DNA from: Streptomyces varsoviensis
GTDB taxonomy: Bacteria; Actinomycetota; Actinomycetes; Streptomycetales; Streptomycetaceae
DNA: 64,000 bases
Direction: 5' to 3'
Assembly: GCF_000718635.1 (NCBI RefSeq)
Contig: NZ_JOBF01000013.1
Span: 62,001 to 126,000, forward strand
The number at the start of each line of letters is the position of its first letter. Within the stretch, counting starts at the first letter, position 1. Position numbers and translations under genes: made by a program. The notes beneath the pieces were generated by a model. The model had not been told where the DNA came from and made no database searches. It worked only from the letters and a program-made list of their open reading frames with translations. Shown here in pieces: positions 44,361-52,664 of the stretch.

Positions 44361-45419
44361 TCAGTGCTCGCGGTCGGGGTTCGGCCACTGGGGCAGGGCG
44401 GTGATCTGGACGACCGCGGCGGTCAGGCTGTAGCCCGCGCCGCCGCCGAAGAGCAGCACCTTGTCGCCCACGTCCAGAGCGCCGGTGCGCAGCAGCCAGT
44501 CGAGCCCCGCGGTCCAGTCGCCCGCGCCGATGTGTCCGGTGGTGCGGCCGTACGCCCAGGTGGTCAGGGACTCCTCCACGCCGAGCAGGTGGTGCCAGTG
44601 CCAGCCGTGCTCGAACAGGCCGGTGGAGCCGGTGACGACGCGGGCGATCTCGCACGGTTCGGCGCCGGCGTCGGCGAGCGCCTGGTGGCGCGCGCGGGCG
44701 ATGAGGCGTCCGGTGCGCAGATCGGCCTGCTTGCCGTCGGCCGTCAGCTCGTACGCGGCGGTGCGCGCGGTCAGGTCGATGGGTGCGCCGGGGGAGGGGC
44801 GGAAGGGTTCGTCGCCGCGGGCGATGCCTTCGAGGGAGTTGTCGGCGACGGTGACGGTGGACAGGACGCGGGCGAAGCCGCCGTCGGTGGAGAGCACCAT
44901 GGCCGTGCCGCCGTCGGCGTAGACGTTGTACTCGGCCAGGTTCCAGCGGTCGACGGCGGGCGCGGCGAACCGGTCGGCGGTGGTGATCAACGCCGCGTGG
45001 CCGGGGCGGACGCCCGCGGCGAGCTGCGCGCCGGCCAGTTCGATGGCGCCGAGGGCGCCGTTGCAGCGCTGCTGCACGTCGTAGGCGGGCACGTGGCGGC
45101 CGACCGCGCCGTGCGCCACGTACGAGGCGGTGGGGTGGATGTCGAGGCCCTGGAACCAGATGCTGGTGTGCAGGGCGAGCGCGAAGTCCCGTTCGGCCAG
45201 CCCGGACCGGGCGACGGCGGTACGGGCGGCGCGCACGGCCATGCCGGGGGGCGTGGCGTCGGGACTCTCGTCGTCATCGTCGAAGGCACACACGGAGACG
45301 TAGCCGCGCGCTTTCCGGCGCTCGGCGTCGTAGCGGCCGGCGGCGACCGCCTCCTCTACGGGCACCGGGGCGGGCAGGAACGTCCCGAGCGCGGCGATGT
45401 GAAGGTTGTCCCACTTCAT
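44361..45419 (-). CDS. KASIII-like acyltransferase (CerJ/ChlB-type candidate)
   Basis: This 352-residue thiolase-fold protein starts at the ATG at 45419, overlapping the previous stop by one base. The active-site Cys119 lies in VQQRCNGALGAIE. A His follows in GLFEHGWHWHHLL, and the position where FabH has catalytic Asn (GNTSAAS) reads GHIGAGDW, so an Asp may replace it. As I recall, Cys-His-Asp KASIII homologues such as CerJ transfer acyl groups to sugars instead of condensing. With the ligase and ACP this suggests acylation of the aglycone or a sugar. Confidence 0.87.
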   Translation of the reverse strand: MKWDNLHIAALGTFLPAPVPVEEAVAAGRYDAERRKARGYVSVCAFDDDDESPDATPPGMAVRAARTAVARSGLAERDFALALHTSIWFQGLDIHPTASYVAHGAVGRHVPAYDVQQRCNGALGAIELAGAQLAAGVRPGHAALITTADRFAAPAVDRWNLAEYNVYADGGTAMVLSTDGGFARVLSTVTVADNSLEGIARGDEPFRPSPGAPIDLTARTAAYELTADGKQADLRTGRLIARARHQALADAGAEPCEIARVVTGSTGLFEHGWHWHHLLGVEESLTTWAYGRTTGHIGAGDWTAGLDWLLRTGALDVGDKVLLFGGGAGYSLTAAVVQITALPQWPNPDREH

Positions 45420-46756
45420 CACGCGGCCTTCCGTGTCCCGCCCGAGGCACCCGAGGCGCCCGCGGCGAACTCTCGGACGCATTGGGCCATGTACGCGGTC
45501 ATCTCCGGCGTCAGGTTGGGGTGGACGCCGATCCAGAACGTGTGCTCGGTGACGATGTCGCTGTTGGTGAGCGGGCCCACGGTGCGGTACCGCACGTCCT
45601 GGTAGGCGGGGTGCCGGGTGAGGTTGCCCGCGAACAGGCGGCGGGTGCCGATGCGGCGGGCCTCCAGGTGGGCGGTGAGCTGCCCGCGGGTGAAGCCCGC
45701 GTCCGGCCGTACGGTGATCGCGAACCCGAACCAGCTCGGGTCGCTGCCGGCCGTCGGCTCGGGCAGCAGCAGTCCGGGGGTGCCGTCGAGCGCGTCGCGC
45801 AGGGCGCGCCAGTTGCGGCGGCGGGCGGCGCAGAAGGCGTCCAGCTTGGGGAGCTGGGTGAGACCGAGGGCGGCCTGGAGGTCGGTGGGCTTCAGGTTGT
45901 AACCGACGTGCGAGAAAATGTACTTGTGGTCGTAGCCGTGCGGCAGCGTGCCCATCTGGTGGTCGAACCGCTTGAGGCACTTGTTGTCCTCGGCCGGTTC
46001 GCACCAGCAGTCGCGGCCCCAGTCGCGCAGTGACTCCACGATCCGGGCGAGCGCCAGGTTGCCGGTGAGGACGCAGCCGCCCTCGCCCATCGCCATGTGG
46101 TGCGCCGGGTAGAAGCTCACGGTGGCGAGGTCGCCGAAGGTGCCGGTCAGCCGGCCGTGGTAGGTCGAGCCGACCGCGTCGCAGTTGTCCTCGACGAGGA
46201 ACAGGCCGTGCTCCTCGGCGAGTTCGGCGATCTCGGCGACCTCGAAGGGGTTGCCGAGGGCGTGCGCGATCATGATGGCGCGGGTCTTCGGCCCGATGGC
46301 CGCGGCGACCCGCTCGGCGGTGGTGTTGTAGGTCGCCAGGTCGATGTCGACGAAGACCGGGACGAGGCCGTTCTGCACGATGGGGTTCACCGTGGTCGGG
46401 AACCCGGCGGCGACGGTGATCACCTCGTCGCCGGGGCGCAGTCGCCGCTCCTCCAGGCGCGGCGAGGTGAGCGCGGTGAGGGCCAGGAGGTTGGCCGACG
46501 AGCCGGAGTTGGTCAGATGCGCCTTGCGGAGCTTGAACAGCCGGGCGAAGGCGCTCTCGAACTTCCGGGTGCGCACTCCCGCGGTGATCCGCAGGTCGAG
46601 GGCGGCCTCCACCAGGCCGGCCCGGTCCTCCTCGTCGAGCACGGCACCGGCCGGAAGCAACGGGGTGGCCCCGGGCTCGAACGGCTGGTCGGCACTCACC
46701 TCGTGGTGGTACTTGCGGACGCTTTCGAGCAGGAGCGCCTTCCCGCTGCTGGCCAT
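45419..46756 (-). CDS. NDP-4-keto-6-deoxyhexose 3-dehydratase (RfbH/E1 type)
   Basis: This 445-residue aminotransferase-fold enzyme starts at the ATG at 46756; the adjacent ATG at 46759 is equivalent. It has His219-His220 in SFYPAHHMAMGEGG. His220 replaces the PLP Lys, as in CDP-6-deoxy-L-threo-D-glycero-4-hexulose 3-dehydrase (E1). The [2Fe-2S] cysteines are visible in RDCWCEPAEDNKCLKRF. It removes the C-3 hydroxyl of NDP-4-keto-6-deoxyglucose using a separate reductase or ferredoxin, which is not encoded here. It belongs to the sugar operon. Confidence 0.93.
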   Translation of the reverse strand: MASSGKALLLESVRKYHHEVSADQPFEPGATPLLPAGAVLDEEDRAGLVEAALDLRITAGVRTRKFESAFARLFKLRKAHLTNSGSSANLLALTALTSPRLEERRLRPGDEVITVAAGFPTTVNPIVQNGLVPVFVDIDLATYNTTAERVAAAIGPKTRAIMIAHALGNPFEVAEIAELAEEHGLFLVEDNCDAVGSTYHGRLTGTFGDLATVSFYPAHHMAMGEGGCVLTGNLALARIVESLRDWGRDCWCEPAEDNKCLKRFDHQMGTLPHGYDHKYIFSHVGYNLKPTDLQAALGLTQLPKLDAFCAARRRNWRALRDALDGTPGLLLPEPTAGSDPSWFGFAITVRPDAGFTRGQLTAHLEARRIGTRRLFAGNLTRHPAYQDVRYRTVGPLTNSDIVTEHTFWIGVHPNLTPEMTAYMAQCVREFAAGASGASGGTRKAA

Positions 46757-46784
46757 CATCTCCCCCTCGCTTCGAGGAATTCGG

Positions 46785-46840
46785 GGACGTTCTGTCATAG
46801 ACGTGCTGTCAGGGACGTGCTGTCAGGGACGTGCTGTCGC
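46785..46840. repeat. Four tandem 14-bp repeats upstream of the E1 gene
   Basis: Units at 46785-46798, 46799-46812, 46813-46826 and 46827-46840 (GGACGTGCTGTCAG type) lie in the gap between the 4-ketoreductase and E1 genes. The right-most unit flows into CGCGCAGCACG. They could be a protein-binding array or slippage product. Confidence 0.75.
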
Positions 46841-46874
46841 GCAGCACGGGTGGTTCAGGTGTGGGCTCTGGTCC

Positions 46875-48083
46875 CTATACGGTCGGCCGACGGCCTTGAG
46901 AAACCCTCGACTCCTCCCACAACGCGTGCAGCGCCTCCTCAAGGAGCCGGCCGGGCCGCCAGCCGAGCGCCGCGGTGGCGGCGGTGATGTCCACGCGCTG
47001 CCACTCGTGGCCCGCACCGCGCGCGGCCGCGCCGCCGTCGGGGACCGTCTCGGCGACGCGGGCCCGCACACCGCTGACGGCGATCAGGCTCCGTACCAGA
47101 GCGGCGACGGGGACGGCCCGCCCGCGGCCGATGTTCAGGACGGGCGGCGGCTGCGGTGCGGCCGCCGCGGCGACGACGGCGTCGGCGATGTCGCGTACGT
47201 CGATGAAGTCGCGGTGGGCCGTCAGGGGCGACAGGCGCAGCACGACGGGGCCGCGTTCGCCGATGCCCGCGGCGAGCCGCCCGGCGACCATGCCGAGGAG
47301 GCTGGAGCGCGGGGCGCCGGGCCCCACGGCGTTGGACAGGCGCAGTACGACGGCGTCGAGGCGGCCGTCGGCGCGGGCGTCCAGGACGGCGGTGCTGCCG
47401 AGCAGCTTGCCGCGGCCGTACGGGGTCAGCGGTGCGGTCGGGGTCCGCTCGTCCAGACAGCGCCCCGCGGGGACGGGCCCGTACTCGTGGACCGAACCGA
47501 GCTGCACGAGCCGGGTACGCGCCTCGGACCCCGCCAGGGCGGCGGTCAGAGCGGTCACGGCGTCGGCGTTGACACGGTCCATCTCGGCCGGCCCGGCGTC
47601 CCAGACGGCGCCGGCCGCGTTGACGACGAGCTGCGGCCGTACCCGGTCGAGCAGCGCGGCCACGGCGTCGGGCCGCGCGCCGAGCTCGGCCCGTACGTGC
47701 CGGACCCCGGGCGGCGTCCGGGCGGCGCCGCGACTGACAGCGGTGACGGCGTACCCGTACGCGTGCAGCGCCGCGCAGACGTGCCGCCCCACGAACCCGG
47801 TCCCCCCGAACACGACGGCGCGCGCGGGGCCGCCCGGCCCGGACGTCCGGGGCCGCCGCGAGGCCCCCGGCCCTGGGCCGGAGACGACCGTGCCGAACGG
47901 GCCGGCGGAACCCGCGCGCCACGCGGGGCCGTTCACCTCCGGACGCTCCGGACGCTCCGGACGCTCCGGACGCTCCGGACGCTCCGGACGCTCCGGACGC
48001 TCCGGACGCTCCGGGTGCTCCGGAACGCCACAGTCGGCACCGGCCACGACCTCCCCCACGACCTCCCCCACGGCCCCGCTCAC
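46875..48083 (-). CDS. NDP-sugar 4-ketoreductase/epimerase-family protein with PER-repeat N-terminus
   Basis: This 402-residue short-chain dehydrogenase starts at the GTG at 48083, overlapping the glycosyltransferase stop by 4 bp. About 80 N-terminal residues are low complexity, including eight exact Pro-Glu-Arg triplets encoded by a 9-bp DNA repeat, before the Rossmann fold begins at AVVFGGTGFVGRHV. A YGRGK active-site motif and LSNAVGPGAP are typical of NDP-hexose 4-ketoreductases. A later start is possible, but none has a clear ribosome site. Confidence 0.85.
   Translation of the reverse strand: MSGAVGEVVGEVVAGADCGVPEHPERPERPERPERPERPERPERPERPEVNGPAWRAGSAGPFGTVVSGPGPGASRRPRTSGPGGPARAVVFGGTGFVGRHVCAALHAYGYAVTAVSRGAARTPPGVRHVRAELGARPDAVAALLDRVRPQLVVNAAGAVWDAGPAEMDRVNADAVTALTAALAGSEARTRLVQLGSVHEYGPVPAGRCLDERTPTAPLTPYGRGKLLGSTAVLDARADGRLDAVVLRLSNAVGPGAPRSSLLGMVAGRLAAGIGERGPVVLRLSPLTAHRDFIDVRDIADAVVAAAAAPQPPPVLNIGRGRAVPVAALVRSLIAVSGVRARVAETVPDGGAAARGAGHEWQRVDITAATAALGWRPGRLLEEALHALWEESRVSQGRRPTV
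47941..48021. repeat. 9-bp minisatellite inside the ketoreductase gene
   Basis: Eight exact copies of GGACGCTCC (47941-48012) and one variant (48013-48021) encode (Pro-Glu-Arg)n on the minus strand. The unit length is a multiple of 3, so gain or loss of copies keeps the frame. Confidence 0.95.
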
Positions 48084-49324
48084 CTGTCGCCGCCGGAGGC
48101 CCCGGCCAGGCGTTCCAATTGCGGGACCAGGGCCGAGGGTGCCGGGCGGGCGGCGTTGGCCTCGGAGAGGCGGGCGGCCGCCGCGCGGTGGGCGGGGTCG
48201 GTCAGCAGGCGGGTCAGGGCCTCGCCGATCGTGGCGGCGGTCGCCTCGTGGCCCGGGATGGTGAGGCCGGCCCCGGCCGTGGCGAGGCGGCGGCCGTCCG
48301 TCTCCTGCTCGGCGCCGAACGCCACGGACAGTTGGGGCACGCCGTGGGCCACCGCCGTCATCAGGGTGCCCGCGCCCCCGTGGTGGACCAGCGCGTCGCA
48401 GTGCGGCAGGACCAGGCGGAGCGGGTACTGCTCCAGCACGGTCACCCGCCTTGGCAGGTCGCCCAGCGCGGCCCGGTCGTCGGGGTGGGCGAGCAGCACC
48501 ACGTCCGCGTCCAGGCCCTCGGCCGCCTTCACCATCTCCGGGACGGCGTACGAGGCCCGGCCGTAGATCTGGGTGACGGAGTTGCTCCAGATCAGGCAGA
48601 CGCGGGGGCGGCCGCCGTCGCCTTCGGGGCGCCAACCGGCCTCCTGACCCGGGCCGTTGTACGGGACGTAGCGCACCGGCATGCGGCGGGCCCCGGTCGG
48701 CGGGGCCAGCTCGGCCGGGCAGGGGTCGATGACGTGCTCGATCAGCTCCGGGCCCATCGGCGGCAGCCCGAACCGCGCGAACTCGCCGGTGCGGTCCACC
48801 GGCAGCGGGTGCAGCGCCGGGTCGTCCTCATGGGTGCCGACCGTCCCCCACAGATGGGCGACGTGCGGGACGCCGACCGCGCGGGCGGCGAGGACGCCGT
48901 CCATGCTGAGCCGGTCGTGCACCACGAGGTGCGGCCGCCAGCGCCGCGCGAAGCGCACGGCGGCGTCGGCGCCGCGCGCCGTCTCGCGGCCGACCCGCGC
49001 GCCGGTCTCCCGGGCCAGCGCGTCGAAGTCGACGTCGTGCGGGGAGGCGAGCGGTTCCCGGGTGACCGGGTGCGGCAGCGGCACCCCGGGGTAGGGCCAG
49101 TGGCCGGCGCGGGCCGCCCGCAGGTTCACGAACCGGGACAGGAAGCTCATATCCAGGTCGCCGAGTACGGGTACGGGGGTGAGCCCGGCCCGTCCGAGGG
49201 GCCCGGCCTGCCGCGGCGGGCACACCACCCGCACCTCGTGGCCCGCCGACTGCAGGGCCCAGCCGAGCGGCACCATCGGGAAGTAGTGGCTCGTCCAGTC
49301 GGACACCGTGAACAGCACGCGCAT
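48080..49324 (-). CDS. Antibiotic glycosyltransferase (GT1, GT-B fold), copy 2
   Basis: This 414-residue enzyme starts at the ATG at 49324, with AAAGGAG upstream. It has MRVLFTVSDWTSHYFPM at the N-terminus and HHGGAGTLMTAVAHGVPQL in the nucleotide-sugar site, with the HxGGxGT motif better preserved than in copy 1. It is the first gene of the sugar/acyl-transfer operon. It probably attaches the first deoxysugar; copy 1 might extend the chain or act on another position. Confidence 0.92.
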   Translation of the reverse strand: MRVLFTVSDWTSHYFPMVPLGWALQSAGHEVRVVCPPRQAGPLGRAGLTPVPVLGDLDMSFLSRFVNLRAARAGHWPYPGVPLPHPVTREPLASPHDVDFDALARETGARVGRETARGADAAVRFARRWRPHLVVHDRLSMDGVLAARAVGVPHVAHLWGTVGTHEDDPALHPLPVDRTGEFARFGLPPMGPELIEHVIDPCPAELAPPTGARRMPVRYVPYNGPGQEAGWRPEGDGGRPRVCLIWSNSVTQIYGRASYAVPEMVKAAEGLDADVVLLAHPDDRAALGDLPRRVTVLEQYPLRLVLPHCDALVHHGGAGTLMTAVAHGVPQLSVAFGAEQETDGRRLATAGAGLTIPGHEATAATIGEALTRLLTDPAHRAAAARLSEANAARPAPSALVPQLERLAGASGGDR

Positions 49325-49386
49325 CTCGCGCCGCTCCTTTCCCGGCGGGTCCTTCCCGCCCGGCGCCACAGCCTCCGGCCGCCGTT

Positions 49387-49415
49387 TCGAGCACCACTGG
49401 AGCGGCCCTCGACGC
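49387..49415 (+). promoter_or_regulatory. SARP-type heptamer array between glycosyltransferase and exporter genes
   Basis: TCGAGCA (49387-49393), TGGAGCG (49398-49404) and TCGACGC (49409-49415) are spaced exactly 11 bp apart. This is the geometry and consensus (TCGAGCG-like) of DnrI/ActII-ORF4-type operators. A CACGCT -10-like element begins 8 bp further on at 49424, pointing to the exporter genes. No SARP gene is in this window. Confidence 0.65.
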
Positions 49416-49475
49416 GGCGGGCCCACGCTGCCGGGACGACAGCCGATCCCCGACAACCGAAGGAGGCAGCCGGTC

Positions 49476-50453
49476 ATGACCCGGGACAGCGAGGACGCCG
49501 CGGCCGACGCGGCGATCCGCACCGAGGCCCTGCGCAAGACATACGCCACCCCGCGCGGCGAGGTGCGGGCCGTGGACGGGCTCGATCTGACGGTGCGCCG
49601 GGGGGAGTTCTTCGGCTTGCTGGGCCCCAACGGCGCCGGCAAGTCCACCACGATGGGCATGCTCACCACCCGCGTCCGGCCGACCGGCGGCACCGCCCGC
49701 GTCGCCGGGTTCGACGCGTGCCGCAGCCCGCTCGGCGTCAAGCGCCGCATCGGCGTGGTGACCCAGGCCAACACCATGGACCGGGCCGTCACCATCCGCG
49801 AGGGCATGGAGTACCGGGGCCGCTACTTCGGGCTGACCGCGCGGGAGTCCCGGCGGCGCGCCGCCGAACTCCTGGACCAGTTCCGGCTCGGCGAGGTCGC
49901 CGACGCCATGGACGACCACGTCTCCGGCGGCCAGTCCAAGCGGGCGATGGTCGCCCGCGCCCTCATCCACCGCCCCGAGGTGCTCTTCCTCGACGAGCCC
50001 ACCGCGGCCATCGACCCGCAGGCCCGCAACGGCCTGTGGGAGCTGCTGCGCGAGCTGAACGCGGGCGGCCAGACGATCCTGCTCACCACCCACTATCTGC
50101 AGGAAGCCCAGGAGCTGTGCGACCGCGTCGCGATCATCGACCACGGCACCCTGCTCACCTGCGACACGGTCGCCGGCATCACGGCGGCGGGCGGCGCCGA
50201 CACCGTCCTGACGCTGGTCTTCGACGGCCCCGCCGAACCCGCCGTGGAGCGCGCCCGCAAGCTCGACGGCGTGCGCCGCGCCGAGGCGCGGGGCGCGGAG
50301 CTGCGGGTGTACGCGTCCGACGGCGAGGGCCTGCTCGGTGAGCTGATCACCGCGGGCGCCGACCACGGCCTGTCCGTGCGCAACGCGTCGACGCTGCCGC
50401 CCAGCCTGGAAACCGCCTTCCTCAACCTCACCGGACGGGAGTACCGCGAGTAA
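49476..50453 (+). CDS. DrrA-type ABC transporter ATP-binding protein
   Basis: This 325-residue ATPase starts at the ATG at 49476 with AAGGAGG upstream. Walker A is GPNGAGKST, the signature SGGQSKRAMVARALIH, Walker B VLFLDEPTAAID, and the switch His is in TTHYLQEAQELCDR. The C-terminal extension after about residue 230 is typical of DrrA/antibiotic-exporter ATPases. It overlaps the permease gene by one base (TAATG). It probably provides self-resistance by exporting the polyketide. Confidence 0.93.
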   Translation: MTRDSEDAAADAAIRTEALRKTYATPRGEVRAVDGLDLTVRRGEFFGLLGPNGAGKSTTMGMLTTRVRPTGGTARVAGFDACRSPLGVKRRIGVVTQANTMDRAVTIREGMEYRGRYFGLTARESRRRAAELLDQFRLGEVADAMDDHVSGGQSKRAMVARALIHRPEVLFLDEPTAAIDPQARNGLWELLRELNAGGQTILLTTHYLQEAQELCDRVAIIDHGTLLTCDTVAGITAAGGADTVLTLVFDGPAEPAVERARKLDGVRRAEARGAELRVYASDGEGLLGELITAGADHGLSVRNASTLPPSLETAFLNLTGREYRE

Positions 50454-51304
50454 TGAGCACCAGCACCCTGATCTCCACCGAACAGGCGGCGCGCCGCGGC
50501 AATGTGTCGATCGGCCTGGGCACGCTGCGCGCGCTGCTCGCCCGCGACCTCAAAGTCACCCGGCGCAACCTCGGTTCGCTGCTCCTGCGCGCGGTCATGC
50601 AGCCGCTCGCCTTCACCTTCGGCTTCGCGTACGTCCTCCCGGCGATCGGCGACTCCTTCGGCGGCGGCCACGGGCAGCCCGGGTTCTCCACCGTCCTGGT
50701 GCCCGGCCTCGTCGCCATCACCATCGCGGTGCAGGGCATCACCTCCGTCCTGATGCCGATGCTGATCGAGATGACGTACACCAAGCAGATCGAGGACCGG
50801 GCGCTGGCCCCGGTGCCGCTGTGGGTGATCGGCTTGCAGAAGGTGATCTCCGCCGCGGTGCAGACGCTGCTCGCGGCCGCCGTGGTCTTCCCCGTGGTGC
50901 TGCTCGTGCACGGCGCGGGGGCCAGGCCCGAGGTGCACGTCCACGACTGGCCCCTGTTCCTGGCCGTCCTGGTCCTCTCGTGCCTGCTGGCGGCGTCGTT
51001 CGGCCTGCTGCTCGGGACGCTCTTCGAGATCACCAAGGTGCAGAACCTGGTCGCGGTGGTGATCACCCCGATGACGGTCCTCGGCTGCGTCTACTTCCCC
51101 TGGGCGTCGCTGGACGCCCTGCCCTGGCTGCAGTACGCGACCCTGCTCAACCCGGTGATGTACGTGTCCGAGGCGCTGCGCGCCTGCCTCACGCCCGGCG
51201 TGCCGCACCTTCCCGTGTGGGCGTGCCTGCTCGCCCTGACCGGCGGCACGGTGCTGGCCGGCGGGTTCGGGCTGCGCCAGTTCGGTCGCCGCGTCACCGG
51301 CTGA
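50453..51304 (+). CDS. DrrB-type ABC-2 permease
   Basis: This 283-residue permease has the six-helix ABC-2 layout. A conserved QPLAFTFGFAYVLPAIG lies near the N-terminus, then VPGLVAITIAVQGI, the amphipathic IEDRALAPVPLWVIG, and a C-terminal VVITPMTVLGCVYFPW. It partners the ATPase encoded just upstream to export the polyketide. The overlap TAATG shows translational coupling. The bidirectional terminator at 51323-51363 follows. Confidence 0.93.
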   Translation: MSTSTLISTEQAARRGNVSIGLGTLRALLARDLKVTRRNLGSLLLRAVMQPLAFTFGFAYVLPAIGDSFGGGHGQPGFSTVLVPGLVAITIAVQGITSVLMPMLIEMTYTKQIEDRALAPVPLWVIGLQKVISAAVQTLLAAAVVFPVVLLVHGAGARPEVHVHDWPLFLAVLVLSCLLAASFGLLLGTLFEITKVQNLVAVVITPMTVLGCVYFPWASLDALPWLQYATLLNPVMYVSEALRACLTPGVPHLPVWACLLALTGGTVLAGGFGLRQFGRRVTG

Positions 51305-51322
51305 CGGCCCCCGCCGCGTACG

Positions 51323-51363
51323 ACAGTGCCGCCCTCCCCGGCAGCCGGGGAGGGCGGCACTGT
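51323..51363. terminator. Bidirectional terminator between exporter and SnoaL-like genes
   Basis: A 20-bp perfect complementary pair of arms (51323-51342 with 51344-51363; ACAGTGCCGCCCTCCCCGGC arm) is separated by only one base, so the effective loop is a few nucleotides inside the stem. It lies between two convergent stop codons. Confidence 0.88.
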
Positions 51364-51379
51364 GCTGTGCGCGGGCCGG

Positions 51380-51829
51380 TCACGCGGGCGTCATGTCGTC
51401 CCGGGTCACCTTGCGCTCGCGGATCTTCCAGTCGCCGCCGTCGCGGACGAGGACGTCCTCGCACACGCAGCTCATCCGCAGCGCGGAGGCGCCGCCGCGC
51501 GGCGTCTCGAAGACGAGCGCGTAGCACCGTACGTCGAGGGTGTCGGCGTCGCGCGGGGCGACGGCGACCATGCCGTGCCAGTGGCGGCGCTGCGCGCCCT
51601 TGGCGGTCAGCTCGGCGTGGGTGCGGCGCACGCCCTCGGTGAGGGCGGCGTGCCCCTGGACGGGCCGGTCGAGCACCTCCGGGTGGAAGTAGCCGTCCTC
51701 GGTGTAGGTCCGCGCCCATTCCTCGGCGCGGCCCGCGTCCAGGAGGTGGAAGTGGCGGGCGTAGAAGTCCTGGACCTCGGCGTAGATACGGCCGAAGTCG
51801 GTGTCCTGGGCGAGGGTCTGCACGGTCAT
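51380..51829 (-). CDS. SnoaL-like (NTF2-fold) protein
   Basis: This 149-residue protein has the cone-shaped SnoaL/NTF2-like fold: FYARHFHLLDAGRAEEWARTYTEDGYFHPEV, here split: FYARHFHLLD and WARTYTEDG. The strands RHWHGMVAVAPRD and CVCEDVLVRDGGDWKI follow. SnoaL relatives act as polyketide cyclases, hydroxylases or epimerase helpers. It lies at the end of a three-gene operon with a cyclase and FAD oxidoreductase. Confidence 0.82.
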   Translation of the reverse strand: MTVQTLAQDTDFGRIYAEVQDFYARHFHLLDAGRAEEWARTYTEDGYFHPEVLDRPVQGHAALTEGVRRTHAELTAKGAQRRHWHGMVAVAPRDADTLDVRCYALVFETPRGGASALRMSCVCEDVLVRDGGDWKIRERKVTRDDMTPA

Positions 51830-51881
51830 GTGTGGCTCCTGGGTGGGCGGTTATAGGCGGGAAGCGGTGGGCGGGGCGGGG

Positions 51882-52664
51882 TCAGTCCTCGACGATCGCG
51901 GCGGCGCGGGCCCAGCCCGCGCCCGCGCCCGCGATCTTCACGGGGAGGCAACTGAGGGTGAATCCGTACGGGCGGGGCAGCTCGCCGAGCCGCGCCAGCC
52001 GCTCGATCTGGCAGAACTCCCGGTCCCTGCCGATGAAGTGGGCCGGCCACAGCACGCTCCGGTCCTTGGTCTCGGCGTAGGTGCGCAGGATGTGGCCGAA
52101 GGGCGCGTCGAGGCTGAAGGCGTCGGTGCCGATCACCTTGATGCCCAGGTCGAGCAGGTAGTGGGTGGCGGAGGCGTCGAGGCCGACGAAGTCGGTGAAG
52201 AAGGCCTCGGTGCCCTGGAAGCGGTCGGCGCCGGTGTGCAGGAGCGCGATGTCCATCGGCCGCGGCTGGTAGCCGATGCGGGCGAGTTCCTTGGCGATGT
52301 CGTCGGCGGTGAGCGTGGCCGGGCCCGGGACGCCGGAGAAGTCGAGCACGAACGCCGGGCGGTGGAACCAGTCGAGCGGCATCTCGTCGATGGTGCGGGG
52401 GCGCCCGTCGCCGTAGCCCGCCCGGCTGCCGTAGTGGGAGGGCGCGTCGATATGGGTACCGGTGTGGCTGTTGAGGCTGAGGTTGTCGATGGACAGCAGC
52501 TCGCCGTCCGGCAGTTCGGCCGGGTCGAAGTCGAGCCCGAAGTGGTCGCGCATCTCCTTGGCCATATGGGCGGCGCCCTCGGCCGGGGTCACGATCTCGT
52601 GGCTGACCGGCTCGGGCTCCCACCGGGAGGCGTCGATGGCGGAGGACAGATCGATCAGGCGCAT
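51882..52664 (-). CDS. Putative cyclase family protein (kynurenine formamidase-like fold, PF04199)
   Basis: This 260-residue protein is read from the ATG at 52664. It has the metal-binding motif SHTGTHIDAPSHYG typical of the family, with ALLHTGADRF and the conserved GTDAFSLDAPFGH. Members include kynurenine formamidases and proteins annotated as polyketide cyclases in aromatic antibiotic clusters. A ring-closing role is inferred from context. It overlaps the FAD gene by 10 bp. Confidence 0.88.
   Translation of the reverse strand: MRLIDLSSAIDASRWEPEPVSHEIVTPAEGAAHMAKEMRDHFGLDFDPAELPDGELLSIDNLSLNSHTGTHIDAPSHYGSRAGYGDGRPRTIDEMPLDWFHRPAFVLDFSGVPGPATLTADDIAKELARIGYQPRPMDIALLHTGADRFQGTEAFFTDFVGLDASATHYLLDLGIKVIGTDAFSLDAPFGHILRTYAETKDRSVLWPAHFIGRDREFCQIERLARLGELPRPYGFTLSCLPVKIAGAGAGWARAAAIVED

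Noticed and set aside
45419..46756. Ordinary PLP sugar aminotransferase
   Set aside because: The PLP Lys is replaced by His220 and Fe-S cysteines are present, which is the signature of the 3-dehydratase.
47941..48021. CRISPR-like or iteron origin
   Set aside because: The 9-bp repeats are contiguous, encode a tripeptide in frame inside a gene, and have no origin context.
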